From Marinibacterium profundimaris (GTDB lineage: Bacteria > Pseudomonadota > Alphaproteobacteria > Rhodobacterales > Rhodobacteraceae), in the NCBI RefSeq assembly GCF_002210095.1, contig NZ_AQQR01000014.1:43021-107020 (forward strand): a stretch of DNA of 64,000 nucleotides, given 5' to 3'. Below the pieces are notes generated by a model that had not been told where the DNA came from, did no database searches, and saw nothing but the letters and a program-made list of their open reading frames with translations. How positions within the stretch are numbered: position 1 is the first letter of the stretch; each line of letters begins with the position of its first letter. Both the position numbers and the translations under genes were made by a program. Below are positions 1-8,786 of the stretch, in pieces.

Positions 1-1084
1 ACAGCCGCACCGAAGCGCCGTCGCTGGCCCGCGCCGCCACTTCGGCCACGCGCGAGAGCATTTTCAGCGCCTGCAGGTCATCCGATTCGCGGGCCCGGAG
101 CAGCGTCTCGCCCTCGGGTGATTCCTCCAGCGAGGCGATCAGCCGCTCGACCGTGCCGAAGTTCAGCGCCGCGTTGCGCCAGTTCAGCTTCTTCAGCGGC
201 GTAAAGCGGTGATCCATGATCGCCTGCGCCACGCCCTCGTCCAGAGGCCGCGCCTCGCCGGTGACGCCGAAGGTGCCGTTGCGCATGCCGCGCCCCGCGC
301 GGCCGGCGATCTGCGCCAGCTCGTTCGGGGCCAGCGGACGCATGCGCCGCCCGTCGAACTTCGTCACGGACGAAAACGCCACGTGGTCGATATCAAGGTT
401 CAGCCCCATGCCGATCGCATCGGTGGCCACGAGGTAATCGACCTCGCCATTCTGATACAGCGCCACCTGCGCGTTGCGGGTCCGGGGGCTCAGCGCGCCC
501 ATGACCACGGCGGCCCCGCCCTTCTGGCGGCGGATCAGCTCGGCGATGGCATAGACGTTGTCGACCGAAAACCCGACGATGGCCGAACGCGGCGGCATGC
601 GCGAGATCTTCTTGGCGCCTGTATAGAGCAGCTCGCTCATGCGGTCGCGGTAGAGAAAGGTCGCCTCGGGCACCAGCTCGCGGATCGGGCCGCGCATCGT
701 GTCCGAGCCCAGAAAGATCGTCTCGTTCAGCCCGCGCGCGCGCAGCAGCCGGTCGGTGAAGACATGGCCGCGCTCGGGATCGGCGCAAAGCTGAATCTCG
801 TCCACGGCGAGGAAATCGACGCCCATGCCCTCGGGCATCGCCTCGACGGTGCAGACCCAGTACTGGGTGCGCGGCGGCACGATGCGTTCCTCGCCGGTGA
901 CCAGTGCCACGACCGAGGGGCCGCGCAGCTCCACGATGCGGTCATAGACCTCGCGGGCCAGCAATCTGAGAGGAAGTCCGATAACGCCCGTGCGGTGCCC
1001 GAGCATGCGCTCGATGGCATAGGTCGTCTTGCCTGTATTGGTCGGGCCAAGCACGGCCACGACCCGGGATGACCCGGTCATCAT
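1..1084 (-). CDS. Suv3-like DExH RNA helicase, 3' part beyond window
   Basis: ATP-dependent RNA helicase of the Suv3/superfamily 2 type, presumably an RNA-unwinding partner in RNA turnover. Only the first 361 codons are in the window; the frame stays open to the left edge. Reading the minus strand from ATG at 1084 (a second ATG follows at once at 1081) gives Walker A GPTNTGKT at residues 13-20, a DEIQ Walker B box (the DExH box), a GSDT box where helicases have SAT, an ATDAIGMGLN motif V and a GRAGR motif VI. The GPTNTGKT loop is characteristic of Suv3 rather than of classic DEAD-box enzymes. Bacterial homologues in this family are much longer, so most of the C-terminal part is missing. Family assignment is firm; the RNA substrate is unknown. 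Confidence 0.85.
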   Translation of the reverse strand, partial: MMTGSSRVVAVLGPTNTGKTTYAIERMLGHRTGVIGLPLRLLAREVYDRIVELRGPSVVALVTGEERIVPPRTQYWVCTVEAMPEGMGVDFLAVDEIQLCADPERGHVFTDRLLRARGLNETIFLGSDTMRGPIRELVPEATFLYRDRMSELLYTGAKKISRMPPRSAIVGFSVDNVYAIAELIRRQKGGAAVVMGALSPRTRNAQVALYQNGEVDYLVATDAIGMGLNLDIDHVAFSSVTKFDGRRMRPLAPNELAQIAGRAGRGMRNGTFGVTGEARPLDEGVAQAIMDHRFTPLKKLNWRNAALNFGTVERLIASLEESPEGETLLRARESDDLQALKMLSRVAEVAARASDGASVRL

Positions 1085-1107
1085 GTGTCTCCGCTGGGCG
1101 GGGTAGT

Positions 1108-1869
1108 TCAGAGTGTCTGGCCTTCGACGCCAGTGCGGAGCCGGTCCAGGGCGTCGGTTACGTCCTCGAAGTGGGGATGTATAGCCTTGGCGCGTAGATA
1201 GGCCTCATAGGCGCGCTTTTCATCCCCGAATGTCTCCAGGATCGTACCCAGGCCGAAGATCGCACGATAATTGTTAGGATTGAGCGCCAGGGCGCGCTCC
1301 AGGTCGGCGACGGCCGGACCGTAAAGATCGGCATGGAAATAGGCGGTGGCGCGGGCATGCCAGCCCTCGGCGAAGTCCGGGGCGTGATCGGTCAGCGCGG
1401 TGAAATGTTCGATCGCGGCCTGCAGGTCCTGTTGCTCCATCGCCTCGCGGCCCCGGCGGAACAGCAGGTCCATCGCTGCCGAGCCGCTCTTGCGCCAGAG
1501 CGCCTGCAGCTCGCGCTCGATCCGGATGGCCTCGCCCGCGTCGGCTTCGGCCAGGCGATCAAGCAGCGTGGCCTCGTCCACGCCGGGGTCCAGCACGACA
1601 TCCTCGCCGCCCTCCTCCCCGGGCGCGGGGCCCAGATCCATCTGCGGCAGCTCGTCCTCGGGCAGGACATCGGGCGCCTGCGCCTGGGCGGGCAGGACAC
1701 CCGTCCGGACCACATCCCCTTCCTGCGCCGACGCGGCCGCCGGCACCGAGATCAGCGAGACAGCCGCCGACCCGAAAAAGAACGGCCCCGCCAGGAGCGG
1801 CGCCACGATCAGCGCCGGCATGGCAATTACCGTGGCGGCACCTTTGAGTCTGGAGTTGATAGGTCTCAT
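1108..1869 (-). CDS. Secreted TPR-repeat protein
   Basis: A 253-residue protein with a long N-terminal signal region (hydrophobic from about residue 12 to 48, ending in Ala-Ala-Ala-Ser-Ala before Gln-Glu-Gly), an acidic Pro/Asp/Glu-rich linker at about 50-100, and tetratricopeptide repeats from about 130 to 240 (the repeat around residues 180-215 has the usual W..A..Y...A...L..AL.L.P pattern). It probably acts in the periplasm as a protein-binding scaffold. It lies just downstream of, and in the same direction as, what would be the end of nothing else: its start faces the SCP2 gene, leaving a short divergent promoter region. No clear Shine-Dalgarno sequence precedes ATG 1869. The partner is unknown. 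Confidence 0.75.
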   Translation of the reverse strand: MRPINSRLKGAATVIAMPALIVAPLLAGPFFFGSAAVSLISVPAAASAQEGDVVRTGVLPAQAQAPDVLPEDELPQMDLGPAPGEEGGEDVVLDPGVDEATLLDRLAEADAGEAIRIERELQALWRKSGSAAMDLLFRRGREAMEQQDLQAAIEHFTALTDHAPDFAEGWHARATAYFHADLYGPAVADLERALALNPNNYRAIFGLGTILETFGDEKRAYEAYLRAKAIHPHFEDVTDALDRLRTGVEGQTL

Positions 1870-1942
1870 AACGTATTCGAGTGTAACCTAGCAGACCCGG
1901 ATTACCAGACACGGCTGCGTCAAATTTCAGGGACCGTTGATC

Positions 1943-2233
1943 ATGAGCGAATATCTCCAGGACATGTTGGAAGAGCTGAAACCGCGCCTCGAAGAGGCAA
2001 GCTTCGACGGCACCGCCAAGATTTCCGTGCCCGGGGAAGGCGCCATCGTCTTCACCTCCGAGACCGCCGAGATCTCGGATGCCGACAGCGATGTGACCAT
2101 GACGGCCGACGCCGACACGTTCCGCGCGATCTTCAACAAGGAACTCGACCCGACGGCGGCCTTCATGTCCGGCCGGCTGACGATCGACGGCGACATGGGC
2201 ATGGCGATGCAGCTGGCGCAGGTCCTCGCCTGA
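1943..2233 (+). CDS. SCP2 sterol-binding domain protein
   Basis: A 96-residue stand-alone SCP2 domain, the small hydrophobic-ligand (lipid or acyl) binding fold. The sequence shows the family's pattern: an acidic amphipathic N-terminal helix, a central beta segment containing VTMTADADTF, and the C-terminal segment MSGRLTIDGDMGMAMQLAQ that is the usual SCP2 ending. An in-frame TTG lies two codons upstream (1937), but ATG 1943 (MSEYLQ) is the natural start. The stop overlaps the start of the downstream hydrolase (TGATG), so the two are translationally coupled; a shared role in lipid or acyl-ester metabolism is an inference. Confidence 0.9.
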   Translation: MSEYLQDMLEELKPRLEEASFDGTAKISVPGEGAIVFTSETAEISDADSDVTMTADADTFRAIFNKELDPTAAFMSGRLTIDGDMGMAMQLAQVLA

Positions 2234-3201
2234 TGGATCTTCAGGCGGCGCCGCTCTTCGAGGACATCGCCCCGGGGCCGGAGAGCGGTGCCGCCTGGTG
2301 GCTGCGGGCCAGCGACGGGGTGCGGCTGCGCGTCGCGACCTGGCCGCTGGACGACGCGCGCGGGACGGTCCTGCTGTTTCCCGGGCGCACCGAATATGTC
2401 GAGAAATACGGGCTGGCGGCCGCCGATTTCGCCGCGCGCGGCTACGCGACGCTGGCGGTGGACTGGCGCGGCCAGGGCCTGGCCGACCGCCTGGTGCCCG
2501 ACCCGCGTGTCGGCCATGTCGAGGCGTTCTCGGATTACCAGCGCGACGCCGAGGCCGCGCTCGTGCTGGCCGCCGAGCTTGACCTGCCCCGGCCCTGGCA
2601 CCTTCTGGGCCATTCCATGGGCGGCGCCATCGGCCTCGCGGCGGTGATGGAGGGGCTGCCGGTGGCGTCGTGTTCCTTCACCGGGCCGATGTGGGGGATC
2701 TCTCTGGCGCCGGTGATCCGCCAGATCGGCTGGACACTGGCAAATGTCGCGCCGCGCGTGGGCTTCGGTCACCGGCTGCCGCCCTCGACCAGCTACGAGA
2801 ACTACGTGACCCGGCATCCGTTCGAGAACAACGTGCTGACCACCGATCCCGGGATGTACGACATGATGCGCGCCCAGATCGCGGCGCATCCCGATCTCGC
2901 GCTTGGCGGGCCGACGCTGACCTGGCTGCGCGAGGCGCTGAAGGTGACGGCGATGATGGCGCCGCGCGGCTCTCCGGACCTGCCCTGCCTGACGATCCTG
3001 GGCGGGCTGGAGCGCATCATCGACGTGGACCGCGTCCACCACCGCATGGCGGCCTGGCCCAGGGGCGAGCTGGTCGTGATCCCCGGCGCCGAGCACGAGG
3101 TGATGATGGAGGGGCCGGAGATCCGAAAGCAAATCTTCGACCGGCTGGTGGCGCATTACGACGCGGCGGCAGTACAGGAGACGGCCGCGCAGAGCGCGTG
3201 A
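2233..3201 (+). CDS. Alpha/beta hydrolase (lysophospholipase/monoacylglycerol lipase-like)
   Basis: A 322-residue serine hydrolase of the alpha/beta fold, closest in layout to PldB/monoglyceride lipase proteins (Hydrolase_4). The nucleophile elbow is GHSMGG at residues 126-131 (Ser128); an oxyanion-side FPGRTEY lies near residue 50 and a DWRGQG motif near 77-82. The acid and base are likely the Asp of IIDVDR and the His of GAEHEVM near the C-terminus. ATG 2233 overlaps the stop of the SCP2 gene; the same frame is open far upstream, but that extension is antisense to the TPR gene and was not used. No signal peptide, so cytoplasmic. The ester substrate cannot be told from sequence. Confidence 0.88.
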   Translation: MDLQAAPLFEDIAPGPESGAAWWLRASDGVRLRVATWPLDDARGTVLLFPGRTEYVEKYGLAAADFAARGYATLAVDWRGQGLADRLVPDPRVGHVEAFSDYQRDAEAALVLAAELDLPRPWHLLGHSMGGAIGLAAVMEGLPVASCSFTGPMWGISLAPVIRQIGWTLANVAPRVGFGHRLPPSTSYENYVTRHPFENNVLTTDPGMYDMMRAQIAAHPDLALGGPTLTWLREALKVTAMMAPRGSPDLPCLTILGGLERIIDVDRVHHRMAAWPRGELVVIPGAEHEVMMEGPEIRKQIFDRLVAHYDAAAVQETAAQSA

Positions 3202-3204
3202 GTC

Positions 3205-3280
3205 CCTGTCTTCAGGGGGCGCTGCCCCCGTCCGCCCATGGCGGACTCCCCCGGAGGTATTTTGCCAAGGTGAAGACAGG
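3205..3280. repeat. Intergenic palindromic unit, copy 1
   Basis: The spacer after the hydrolase gene is a nested palindrome. CCTGTCTTC (3205-3213) pairs with GAAGACAGG (3272-3280). Inside are a GGGGGCGCTGCCCCC hairpin at 3215-3229, a CCGCCCATGGCGG palindrome and then CCCCCGGAGGTATTTT. Nearly the same string recurs at 5961-6010. Dispersed units of this type are typical of Rhodobacteraceae intergenic space. It may also end transcription of the operon, since a strong hairpin follows the stop closely. Confidence 0.7.
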
Positions 3281-3359
3281 ACGTGGCGCTTCGTTCATGA
3301 GGTGTGTCGCGGGATGTGAAGGCTCTGGACCGGGGCGGCGGGCGCGCTAGGCTTGGATC

Positions 3360-4367
3360 ATGCGCGCGCCGGTTCTCACCTTTACCGATCACGGGATCTA
3401 TTGCCCGGCCGGGGATTTCTTTGTCGATCCCTGGCGGCCGGTGGAACGGGCGCTGATCACCCATGGGCATGCGGATCACGCGCGGTCCGGCATGGGGTCC
3501 TACCTGTCGACAGATGCCGCAGCACCCGTCCTGCGCCACAGGCTGGGCGAGATCACCCTCGACACGGTGGCCTTTGGCGAGACACGCCGGATCGGCGGGG
3601 CGAGCGTGTCGTTCCACCCCGCCGGCCATGTCCCCGGCTCCGCCCAGATCCGGGTCGAGGTGGACGGCGAGGTCTGGGTCGTGTCCGGCGATTACAAGAC
3701 CGTGCCCGACGGGCTGTCGGAGCCCTTTGAACCGGTGCGCTGCCACGCCTTCATCTCGGAATGCACCTTTGGCCTGCCGGTCTTTCGCTGGCGCCCGCAG
3801 GCCGAGCTGGCCACCGAGATCGCCGCCTGGTGGCGGGACAGCGTCGCCGCCGGGCGCACACCGATCCTTGGCGCCTATTCCCTGGGCAAGGCCCAGCGGC
3901 TGCTGTCGCTGCTTGACCCCGCGCAGGGGCCGATCCTGACCCATGGCGCGGTCGAGAACACCACCCAGGTCCTGCGCGACCAGGGCTACGGCCTGCCCGA
4001 GACCGTTCCCGTCACGCCCGAGACCAAAGCCAAGGACCATCCCGGGGCGCTCGTTCTCTGCCCGCCCTCGGCCATCGGCTCCGCCTGGTCGCGGCGCTTC
4101 GGGACGCTGTCGACCGGCTTCGCCTCCGGCTGGATGCAGCTGCGCGGCGTGCGCCGCCGCCGCGCCGCCGACCGGGGCTTCGTGATCTCGGACCATGCCG
4201 ACTGGGACGGGCTGAACAGCGCCATCGCCGAGACCGGGGCCGAACGCCTCTTTGTCACCCATGGCTACACCGAGATCTTCAGCCGCTGGCTGCAGGACCG
4301 GGGCCTCGATGCGCAGATCGTGCCGACCGAGTTCGAGGGCGAGACGCTGGAGGCCGAGGCCTCGTGA
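3360..4367 (+). CDS. Ligase-associated DNA exonuclease, metallo-beta-lactamase fold
   Basis: A 335-residue metallo-beta-lactamase/beta-CASP family nuclease of the ligase-associated type (related in fold to SNM1/Artemis and CPSF nucleases). The metal motif HxHxDH is seen as THGHADH with His35, His37, Asp39 and His40; a further ligand motif is FHPAGHVPGSAQ near residue 85-96, and SGDYK follows. The C-terminal SDHADWDG and FVTHGY segments are typical of this family. It probably trims DNA ends for the ligase encoded next: its stop codon overlaps the ligase start. The DEXH helicase and phosphoesterase often found with this pair elsewhere are not in the adjoining sequence. Confidence 0.92.
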   Translation: MRAPVLTFTDHGIYCPAGDFFVDPWRPVERALITHGHADHARSGMGSYLSTDAAAPVLRHRLGEITLDTVAFGETRRIGGASVSFHPAGHVPGSAQIRVEVDGEVWVVSGDYKTVPDGLSEPFEPVRCHAFISECTFGLPVFRWRPQAELATEIAAWWRDSVAAGRTPILGAYSLGKAQRLLSLLDPAQGPILTHGAVENTTQVLRDQGYGLPETVPVTPETKAKDHPGALVLCPPSAIGSAWSRRFGTLSTGFASGWMQLRGVRRRRAADRGFVISDHADWDGLNSAIAETGAERLFVTHGYTEIFSRWLQDRGLDAQIVPTEFEGETLEAEAS

Positions 4368-5956
4368 AACGCTTCGCCCGTCTCTTCACCCGGATCGACC
4401 AGACCACGAAGACCAACGTGAAGGTCGCGGCCCTGGCCGAATACCTGGCAGAGGCGCCTGAGGACGACCGGCTCTGGACCGTCGCGCTGTTCTCGGGGCG
4501 GCGGCCCAAGCGCGCGGTCACCACCACGCGGCTGCGCGAATGGGCGGCCGAGCGCGCCGGCCTGCCGCTGTGGCTGTTCGAGGAGGCCTATCCGATCGTC
4601 GGCGACCTGGCCGAGACCATCGCGCTGATCCTGCCGCCGCCGTCGGGCACCTCGGACCTGTCGCTGACCCACTGGATCCACGCCCTGACCGAGCTGTCTC
4701 AGCAGCCCGAGGAGGCGCGCAAGGCGGCCGTCCTTGCCGCCTGGGACCAGCTCGACACCACGGAACGGTTCCTCTTCAACAAGCTGCTGACGGGCGGTTT
4801 CCGCATCGGCATCAGCCAGAAGCTCATGACCCGCGCGCTGGCCCAGGCCACCGGGCGCGACGAGGCAGAGCTGGCCCACCGCCTGATGGGCGACTGGACG
4901 CCCGCGACCACCTCTTGGGAGGCGCTGATCACCTCCGACGATCCGGTCGCGCGGGACAGCCGCCCCTATCCCTTCTACCTCGCCTATGCGCTGGAGGACC
5001 GACCGGACAGCCTTGGTCCTCCGTCGGACTGGCACGCCGAATGGAAATGGGACGGCATCCGCGGCCAGCTGATCCTGCGCGGCGGCCAGCATTTCACGTG
5101 GTCGCGTGGCGAGGAGCTGATGACCGACCGGTTTCCGGAACTGGCCCGCGCGCTGGATTTCCTGCCCGACGGTGTTGTCCTGGATGGCGAGATCCTCGCC
5201 TGGGCCGGGGGCCAGCCCCTGCCCTTCAACGCGCTGCAGAAGCGGATCGGGCGCAAGAGTGTCCCGAAGGCGCTGCTGACCGAGGCGCCCGTGATCCTTT
5301 ATGCCTACGACCTTCTGGAACAGGATGCCGAAGACCTGCGCGCCCTGCCCTTCGCCGACCGCCGCGCGCGGCTGGAGGCGCTGGTCTCGGACCTGCCCGC
5401 AGATGCGCCGATCCGCCTGTCGCCGACCATCGCCTTTGACGATTGGGAGACGCTCGCGACGCTCCGCACAAATGCCCGCGACCACCAGTCCGAGGGGCTG
5501 ATGCTCAAGCGGCTGGACAGCCCCTATCTTGCAGGGCGCAAGAAGGGCGACTGGTGGAAATGGAAGCTTGACCCGCTGACCATCGACGCGGTGATGATCT
5601 ACGCGCAGTCTGGCCACGGCCGCCGCGCCAACCTGTTCACCGATTTCACCTTCGCGGTCTGGAAGGGCAACGACCTCGTTCCCTTCACCAAGGCCTATTC
5701 CGGCCTGACCGACGCCGAGTTCCGCCAGATCACCGCCTGGGTGCGAAAGAACACGCAGCAGCGCTTTGGCCCGGTCCGGCAGGTGACGCCCGAGCATGTC
5801 TTCGAGATCGCCTTCGAAGGCATCCAGGCCTCGCCGCGCCACAAGTCCGGCGTCGCCCTGCGGTTCCCCCGGATGGCGCGCTGGCGCAAGGACAAGCCGG
5901 TGCAGGAGGCCAATACCTTCGAAGACCTCCAGGCGATGCTCGAGCTTTACGGGTGA
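4364..5956 (+). CDS. ATP-dependent DNA ligase
   Basis: A 530-residue ATP-dependent DNA ligase that seals nicks through a ligase-adenylate intermediate. The adenylated lysine is in the KxDG motif, seen as EWKWDGIR with Lys228; ahead of it is an alpha-helical DNA-binding domain (about 1-200) and after it an OB-fold domain (about 425-530). Later nucleotidyltransferase motifs are visible: VLDGEI near residue 273, SEGLMLKR near 378 and WWKWK near 400. The start is GTG 4364, inside the last codons of the exonuclease gene (GTGA overlap), so the two are coupled and probably act together in a DNA repair pathway. Confidence 0.93.
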   Translation: MKRFARLFTRIDQTTKTNVKVAALAEYLAEAPEDDRLWTVALFSGRRPKRAVTTTRLREWAAERAGLPLWLFEEAYPIVGDLAETIALILPPPSGTSDLSLTHWIHALTELSQQPEEARKAAVLAAWDQLDTTERFLFNKLLTGGFRIGISQKLMTRALAQATGRDEAELAHRLMGDWTPATTSWEALITSDDPVARDSRPYPFYLAYALEDRPDSLGPPSDWHAEWKWDGIRGQLILRGGQHFTWSRGEELMTDRFPELARALDFLPDGVVLDGEILAWAGGQPLPFNALQKRIGRKSVPKALLTEAPVILYAYDLLEQDAEDLRALPFADRRARLEALVSDLPADAPIRLSPTIAFDDWETLATLRTNARDHQSEGLMLKRLDSPYLAGRKKGDWWKWKLDPLTIDAVMIYAQSGHGRRANLFTDFTFAVWKGNDLVPFTKAYSGLTDAEFRQITAWVRKNTQQRFGPVRQVTPEHVFEIAFEGIQASPRHKSGVALRFPRMARWRKDKPVQEANTFEDLQAMLELYG

Positions 5957-5960
5957 GTTT

Positions 5961-6067
5961 GGGGGCGCTGCCCCCGTCCGCCGATGGCGGCCTCCCCCGG
6001 AGATATTTTTCCCAAGAAGAAGACGCGGGCGCGGCGCTCCTGTCTTCTTCTTGGAAAAAAATACTCC
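5961..6067. repeat. Intergenic palindromic unit, copy 2, with long hairpin
   Basis: The spacer after the ligase gene starts with the same GGGGGCGCTGCCCCC-GTCCGCC-ATGGCGG-CTCCCCCGGAG string as at 3215, then a 26-base arm at 5999-6024 (GGAGATATTTTTCCCAAG...AAGAC) that is matched, with four mismatches, by its reverse complement at 6042-6067. The stem ends in A/T tracts on both sides, so it could act as a bidirectional terminator. The remaining spacer up to the pepF ribosome site (6068-6191) shows no gene. Confidence 0.7.
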
Positions 6068-6191
6068 GTTGATCCGTCTCCGCCCGCGCGACGGCGGGAC
6101 CTTACGCCCCAAGAAGAACGTCGACGCAGCGGTTGTCTGTCCCGCGGGGCGGGCATAGGTTCACTGCCAAACCCGAACCCGGAGATCCCAG

Positions 6192-8012
6192 ATGCTTCAC
6201 CTGCCCTTCCCTGTCCGCGATGCCGCAACCGAAACCGGGTCGGGGGGCCTGGGCGATCTGCCGGTCTGGGACCTGACCGACCTTTACGCCGCGCCCGACG
6301 CGCCGGAACTGCAGGCCGACCTGGATTTCGTCGAGAAAGCCTGCGCCGAGTTCGCCGCGGATTACGAGGGCAAGCTGGCCGAGTTGGACGCCGCGGGGAT
6401 GCTGAAGTGCGTGCAGCGCGACGAGGCGATCTCGACCAAGATGGGACGGATCATGTCCTATGCCGGGCTGCGCTATTACCAGAAGACCACCGATGCCGGG
6501 CGCGCCAAGCAGCTGTCGGACCTGCAGGAGAAGATCACAAACTTCTCTACCCCGATGGTCTTCTTCACGCTGGAGCTCAACCGCCTGCCCGACGATCACC
6601 TGGACACGCTCTTTGCCCAGAACGCCGATCTCGCCCGGTACAAGCCGATCTTCGACCGCATCCGCGCGATGAAGCCGCACCAGCTGTCGGACGAGCTGGA
6701 GAATTTCCTGCATGACCTGGGCGTCGTCGGCGACGCCTGGGAGCGGCTGTTTGACGAGACCATCGCCGGGCTGACCTTCGAGGTCGCCGGCGAGACCCGC
6801 AACATCGAGGGCACGCTGACGCTTCTGACCGAGCAGGACCGCGACCTGCGCGAGGAGGCCGCCCGCGAGGTGGCCGCCGTGCTGGCCGACAACGTCAAGA
6901 CCTTCGCCCGGGTGCACAACACCCAGGCCAAGGAGAAGGAGATCGTGGACCGCTGGCGCAAGATGCCCTCGCCGCAGCATGGCCGCCACGTGTCGAACCA
7001 GGTCGAGCCCGAGGTCGTCGAGGCGCTGCGCACCGCCGTGGTGGGCGCCTACCCCCGCCTCAGCCACCGCTATTACGAGCTCAAGCGCAAATGGCTGGGC
7101 CTGGACAAGATGCAGGTCTGGGACCGCAACGCGCCCCTGCCCATGGAGGACGAGCGCAAGATCGGCTGGGCCGAGGCCGAAAAGACCGTGATGGAGGCCT
7201 ACGGCGCCTTCGACCCCCGCATGACCGAGATCGCCGCGCCCTTCTTCTCCAACGGCTGGATCGACGCCGGCGTGACCGAGGGCAAGGCGCCCGGCGCCTT
7301 CGCTCATCCCACCGTGACCGAGGTTCACCCCTACATCCTGCTGAACTATCTCGGCAAACCGCGTGACGTGATGACCCTGGCGCATGAGCTGGGCCACGGC
7401 GTGCACCAGGTGCTGGCCGCCGAACAGGGCGAGATGCTGTCGTCGACCCCGCTCACCCTGGCCGAAACCGCCAGCGTCTTCGGCGAGATGCTGACCTTCC
7501 GCAAGCTGCTCGACGATGCCGAAACCAAGCAGCAGCGCAAGGTGCTGCTGGCCGGCAAGGTCGAGGACATGATCAACACCGTGGTCCGCCAGATCGCCTT
7601 CTACGATTTCGAATGCAAGCTGCACGACGCGCGCCGCGGCGGGGAACTTACCCCGGACGACATCAACGCGCTGTGGATGTCGGTGCAGGGCGAAAGCCTC
7701 GGCCCCGCCTTCGAATTCATGGACGGCTACGAGGTCTTCTGGTCCTACATCCCCCACTTCGTCCACTCGCCCTTCTACGTCTATGCCTATGCCTTCGGCG
7801 ACGGGCTCGTGAATGCGCTCTACTCGGTCTATGCCGAGGGCGACGCGGGCTTCCAGGACAAGTATTTCGACATGCTGAAGGCCGGCGGATCCAAGCACCA
7901 CAAGGAGCTGCTGGCACCCTTCGGCCTTGATGCCAGCGATCCGGCCTTCTGGGACAAGGGGCTCGACATGATATCGGGCTTCATCGACGAGCTGGAGGCG
8001 ATGGAGGAATGA
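6192..8012 (+). CDS. pepF: M3 family oligoendopeptidase F
   Basis: A 606-residue cytoplasmic zinc metallopeptidase of the M3B (PepF) family that cleaves oligopeptides. The zinc motif HExxH is seen as AHELGHG with His398, Glu399 and His402; the third ligand Glu lies about 28 residues on, in LAETASVFGE. The long helical N-terminal part (about 20-340) and the GGWIDAG-like segment are normal for the family, as is the length. ATG 6192 is preceded by CCCGGAGATCCCAG, a fair ribosome site. The stop overlaps the start of the GNAT gene (ATGA). Confidence 0.93.
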   Translation: MLHLPFPVRDAATETGSGGLGDLPVWDLTDLYAAPDAPELQADLDFVEKACAEFAADYEGKLAELDAAGMLKCVQRDEAISTKMGRIMSYAGLRYYQKTTDAGRAKQLSDLQEKITNFSTPMVFFTLELNRLPDDHLDTLFAQNADLARYKPIFDRIRAMKPHQLSDELENFLHDLGVVGDAWERLFDETIAGLTFEVAGETRNIEGTLTLLTEQDRDLREEAAREVAAVLADNVKTFARVHNTQAKEKEIVDRWRKMPSPQHGRHVSNQVEPEVVEALRTAVVGAYPRLSHRYYELKRKWLGLDKMQVWDRNAPLPMEDERKIGWAEAEKTVMEAYGAFDPRMTEIAAPFFSNGWIDAGVTEGKAPGAFAHPTVTEVHPYILLNYLGKPRDVMTLAHELGHGVHQVLAAEQGEMLSSTPLTLAETASVFGEMLTFRKLLDDAETKQQRKVLLAGKVEDMINTVVRQIAFYDFECKLHDARRGGELTPDDINALWMSVQGESLGPAFEFMDGYEVFWSYIPHFVHSPFYVYAYAFGDGLVNALYSVYAEGDAGFQDKYFDMLKAGGSKHHKELLAPFGLDASDPAFWDKGLDMISGFIDELEAMEE

Positions 8013-8494
8013 CAGCCGCGCGCCCCTTGGTGACGCTGGACCCCATCGAGGCGGCCGATATCGGCCGCCTGTCCCATTTCACCCTGCCGCCGGAACAGGC
8101 GGGCTTTGCCGACCTGCCGGGCAAGGTGCTGTCCGACAGTCCGGCGCGCGATGGCCACGTGATCCTTGCCGACGGAGAGCCGGCCGGGTTCTTCGCCATC
8201 GACCGGGATTACGCCGAAACCCACGATTTCGCCGATCCGGGCGCAATCGGTCTGCGCATGTTCTCGGTCGATCACGCCCAGCAGGGGCGCGGCATCGCCA
8301 GCGCCGCGGCGCGGGCGATGGCGGGCTATTTCCGCGACCGCTATCCGGGTATCGGCAGCTGCTGGCTTACCGTCAACTGCCGCAACCCGGGCGCGCGGGC
8401 TGTCTATCTCAAGGGCGGCTTCACGGATACCGGCGCGCTTTACCACGGCGGCGGCTTCGGCCCGCAGCACATCATGCGGCTGGCCCTGGACTGA
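8009..8494 (+). CDS. GNAT family N-acetyltransferase
   Basis: A 161-residue acetyl-CoA-dependent N-acetyltransferase. The acetyl-CoA pyrophosphate loop is visible as Q-Q-G-R-G-I-A in the segment HAQQGRGIAS near residues 91-100, preceded by a beta strand (GLRMFSVD) and followed by the NCRNPGARAVYLKGGF motif that is the usual C-terminal strand-helix of GNAT proteins. It starts at ATG 8009 overlapping the pepF stop, so it is translationally coupled to the peptidase. The acceptor amine is unknown. Confidence 0.88.
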   Translation: MTAARPLVTLDPIEAADIGRLSHFTLPPEQAGFADLPGKVLSDSPARDGHVILADGEPAGFFAIDRDYAETHDFADPGAIGLRMFSVDHAQQGRGIASAAARAMAGYFRDRYPGIGSCWLTVNCRNPGARAVYLKGGFTDTGALYHGGGFGPQHIMRLALD

Positions 8495-8508
8495 CGGGCA
8501 CGGGGAGC

Positions 8509-8579
8509 GGTGGGGTAAAACCCCACCCTACATGTCCGTCCCGCCCGGCTGCGGCCGAGGGCATGGGGGTTCGCCCCAC
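8509..8579. terminator. Pair of GC-rich hairpins after the GNAT gene
   Basis: GGTGGGG (8509-8515) and CCCCACC (8521-8527) form a tight hairpin 14 bases after the GNAT stop, and a second one (TGGGG...CCCCA, about 8564-8577) follows. Neither has a U tract, so termination is a guess. The rest of the 292-base spacer to 8786 has no gene; a third small hairpin (CCTGTC/GACAGG, about 8755-8772) sits just past the end of the convergent gene. Confidence 0.45.
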
Positions 8580-8786
8580 CGCGTCCATCGGCGTCCATCC
8601 ACGTCGGCCGGGCCGGATGCGAAGGTAGGATGTAATCGGCAGGGGGCGGCCGGCGCCCGTGCCTCTGCAAGGGCTCTGCGCCAAAGGCGCTTGTTCGCCG
8701 CATGAAAGAACATCCACGCCGGGTCCGCAAGGCAGTCCGGCCTGCCTGGCCGGCCCTGTCCTTCGCGACAGGGGCAGATGGCAGGA

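Noticed and set aside
1333..2232. N-terminal extension of the alpha/beta hydrolase frame
   Set aside because: The extension is antisense to the TPR gene and overlaps the SCP2 gene; ATG 2233 coupled to the SCP2 stop is a better start.
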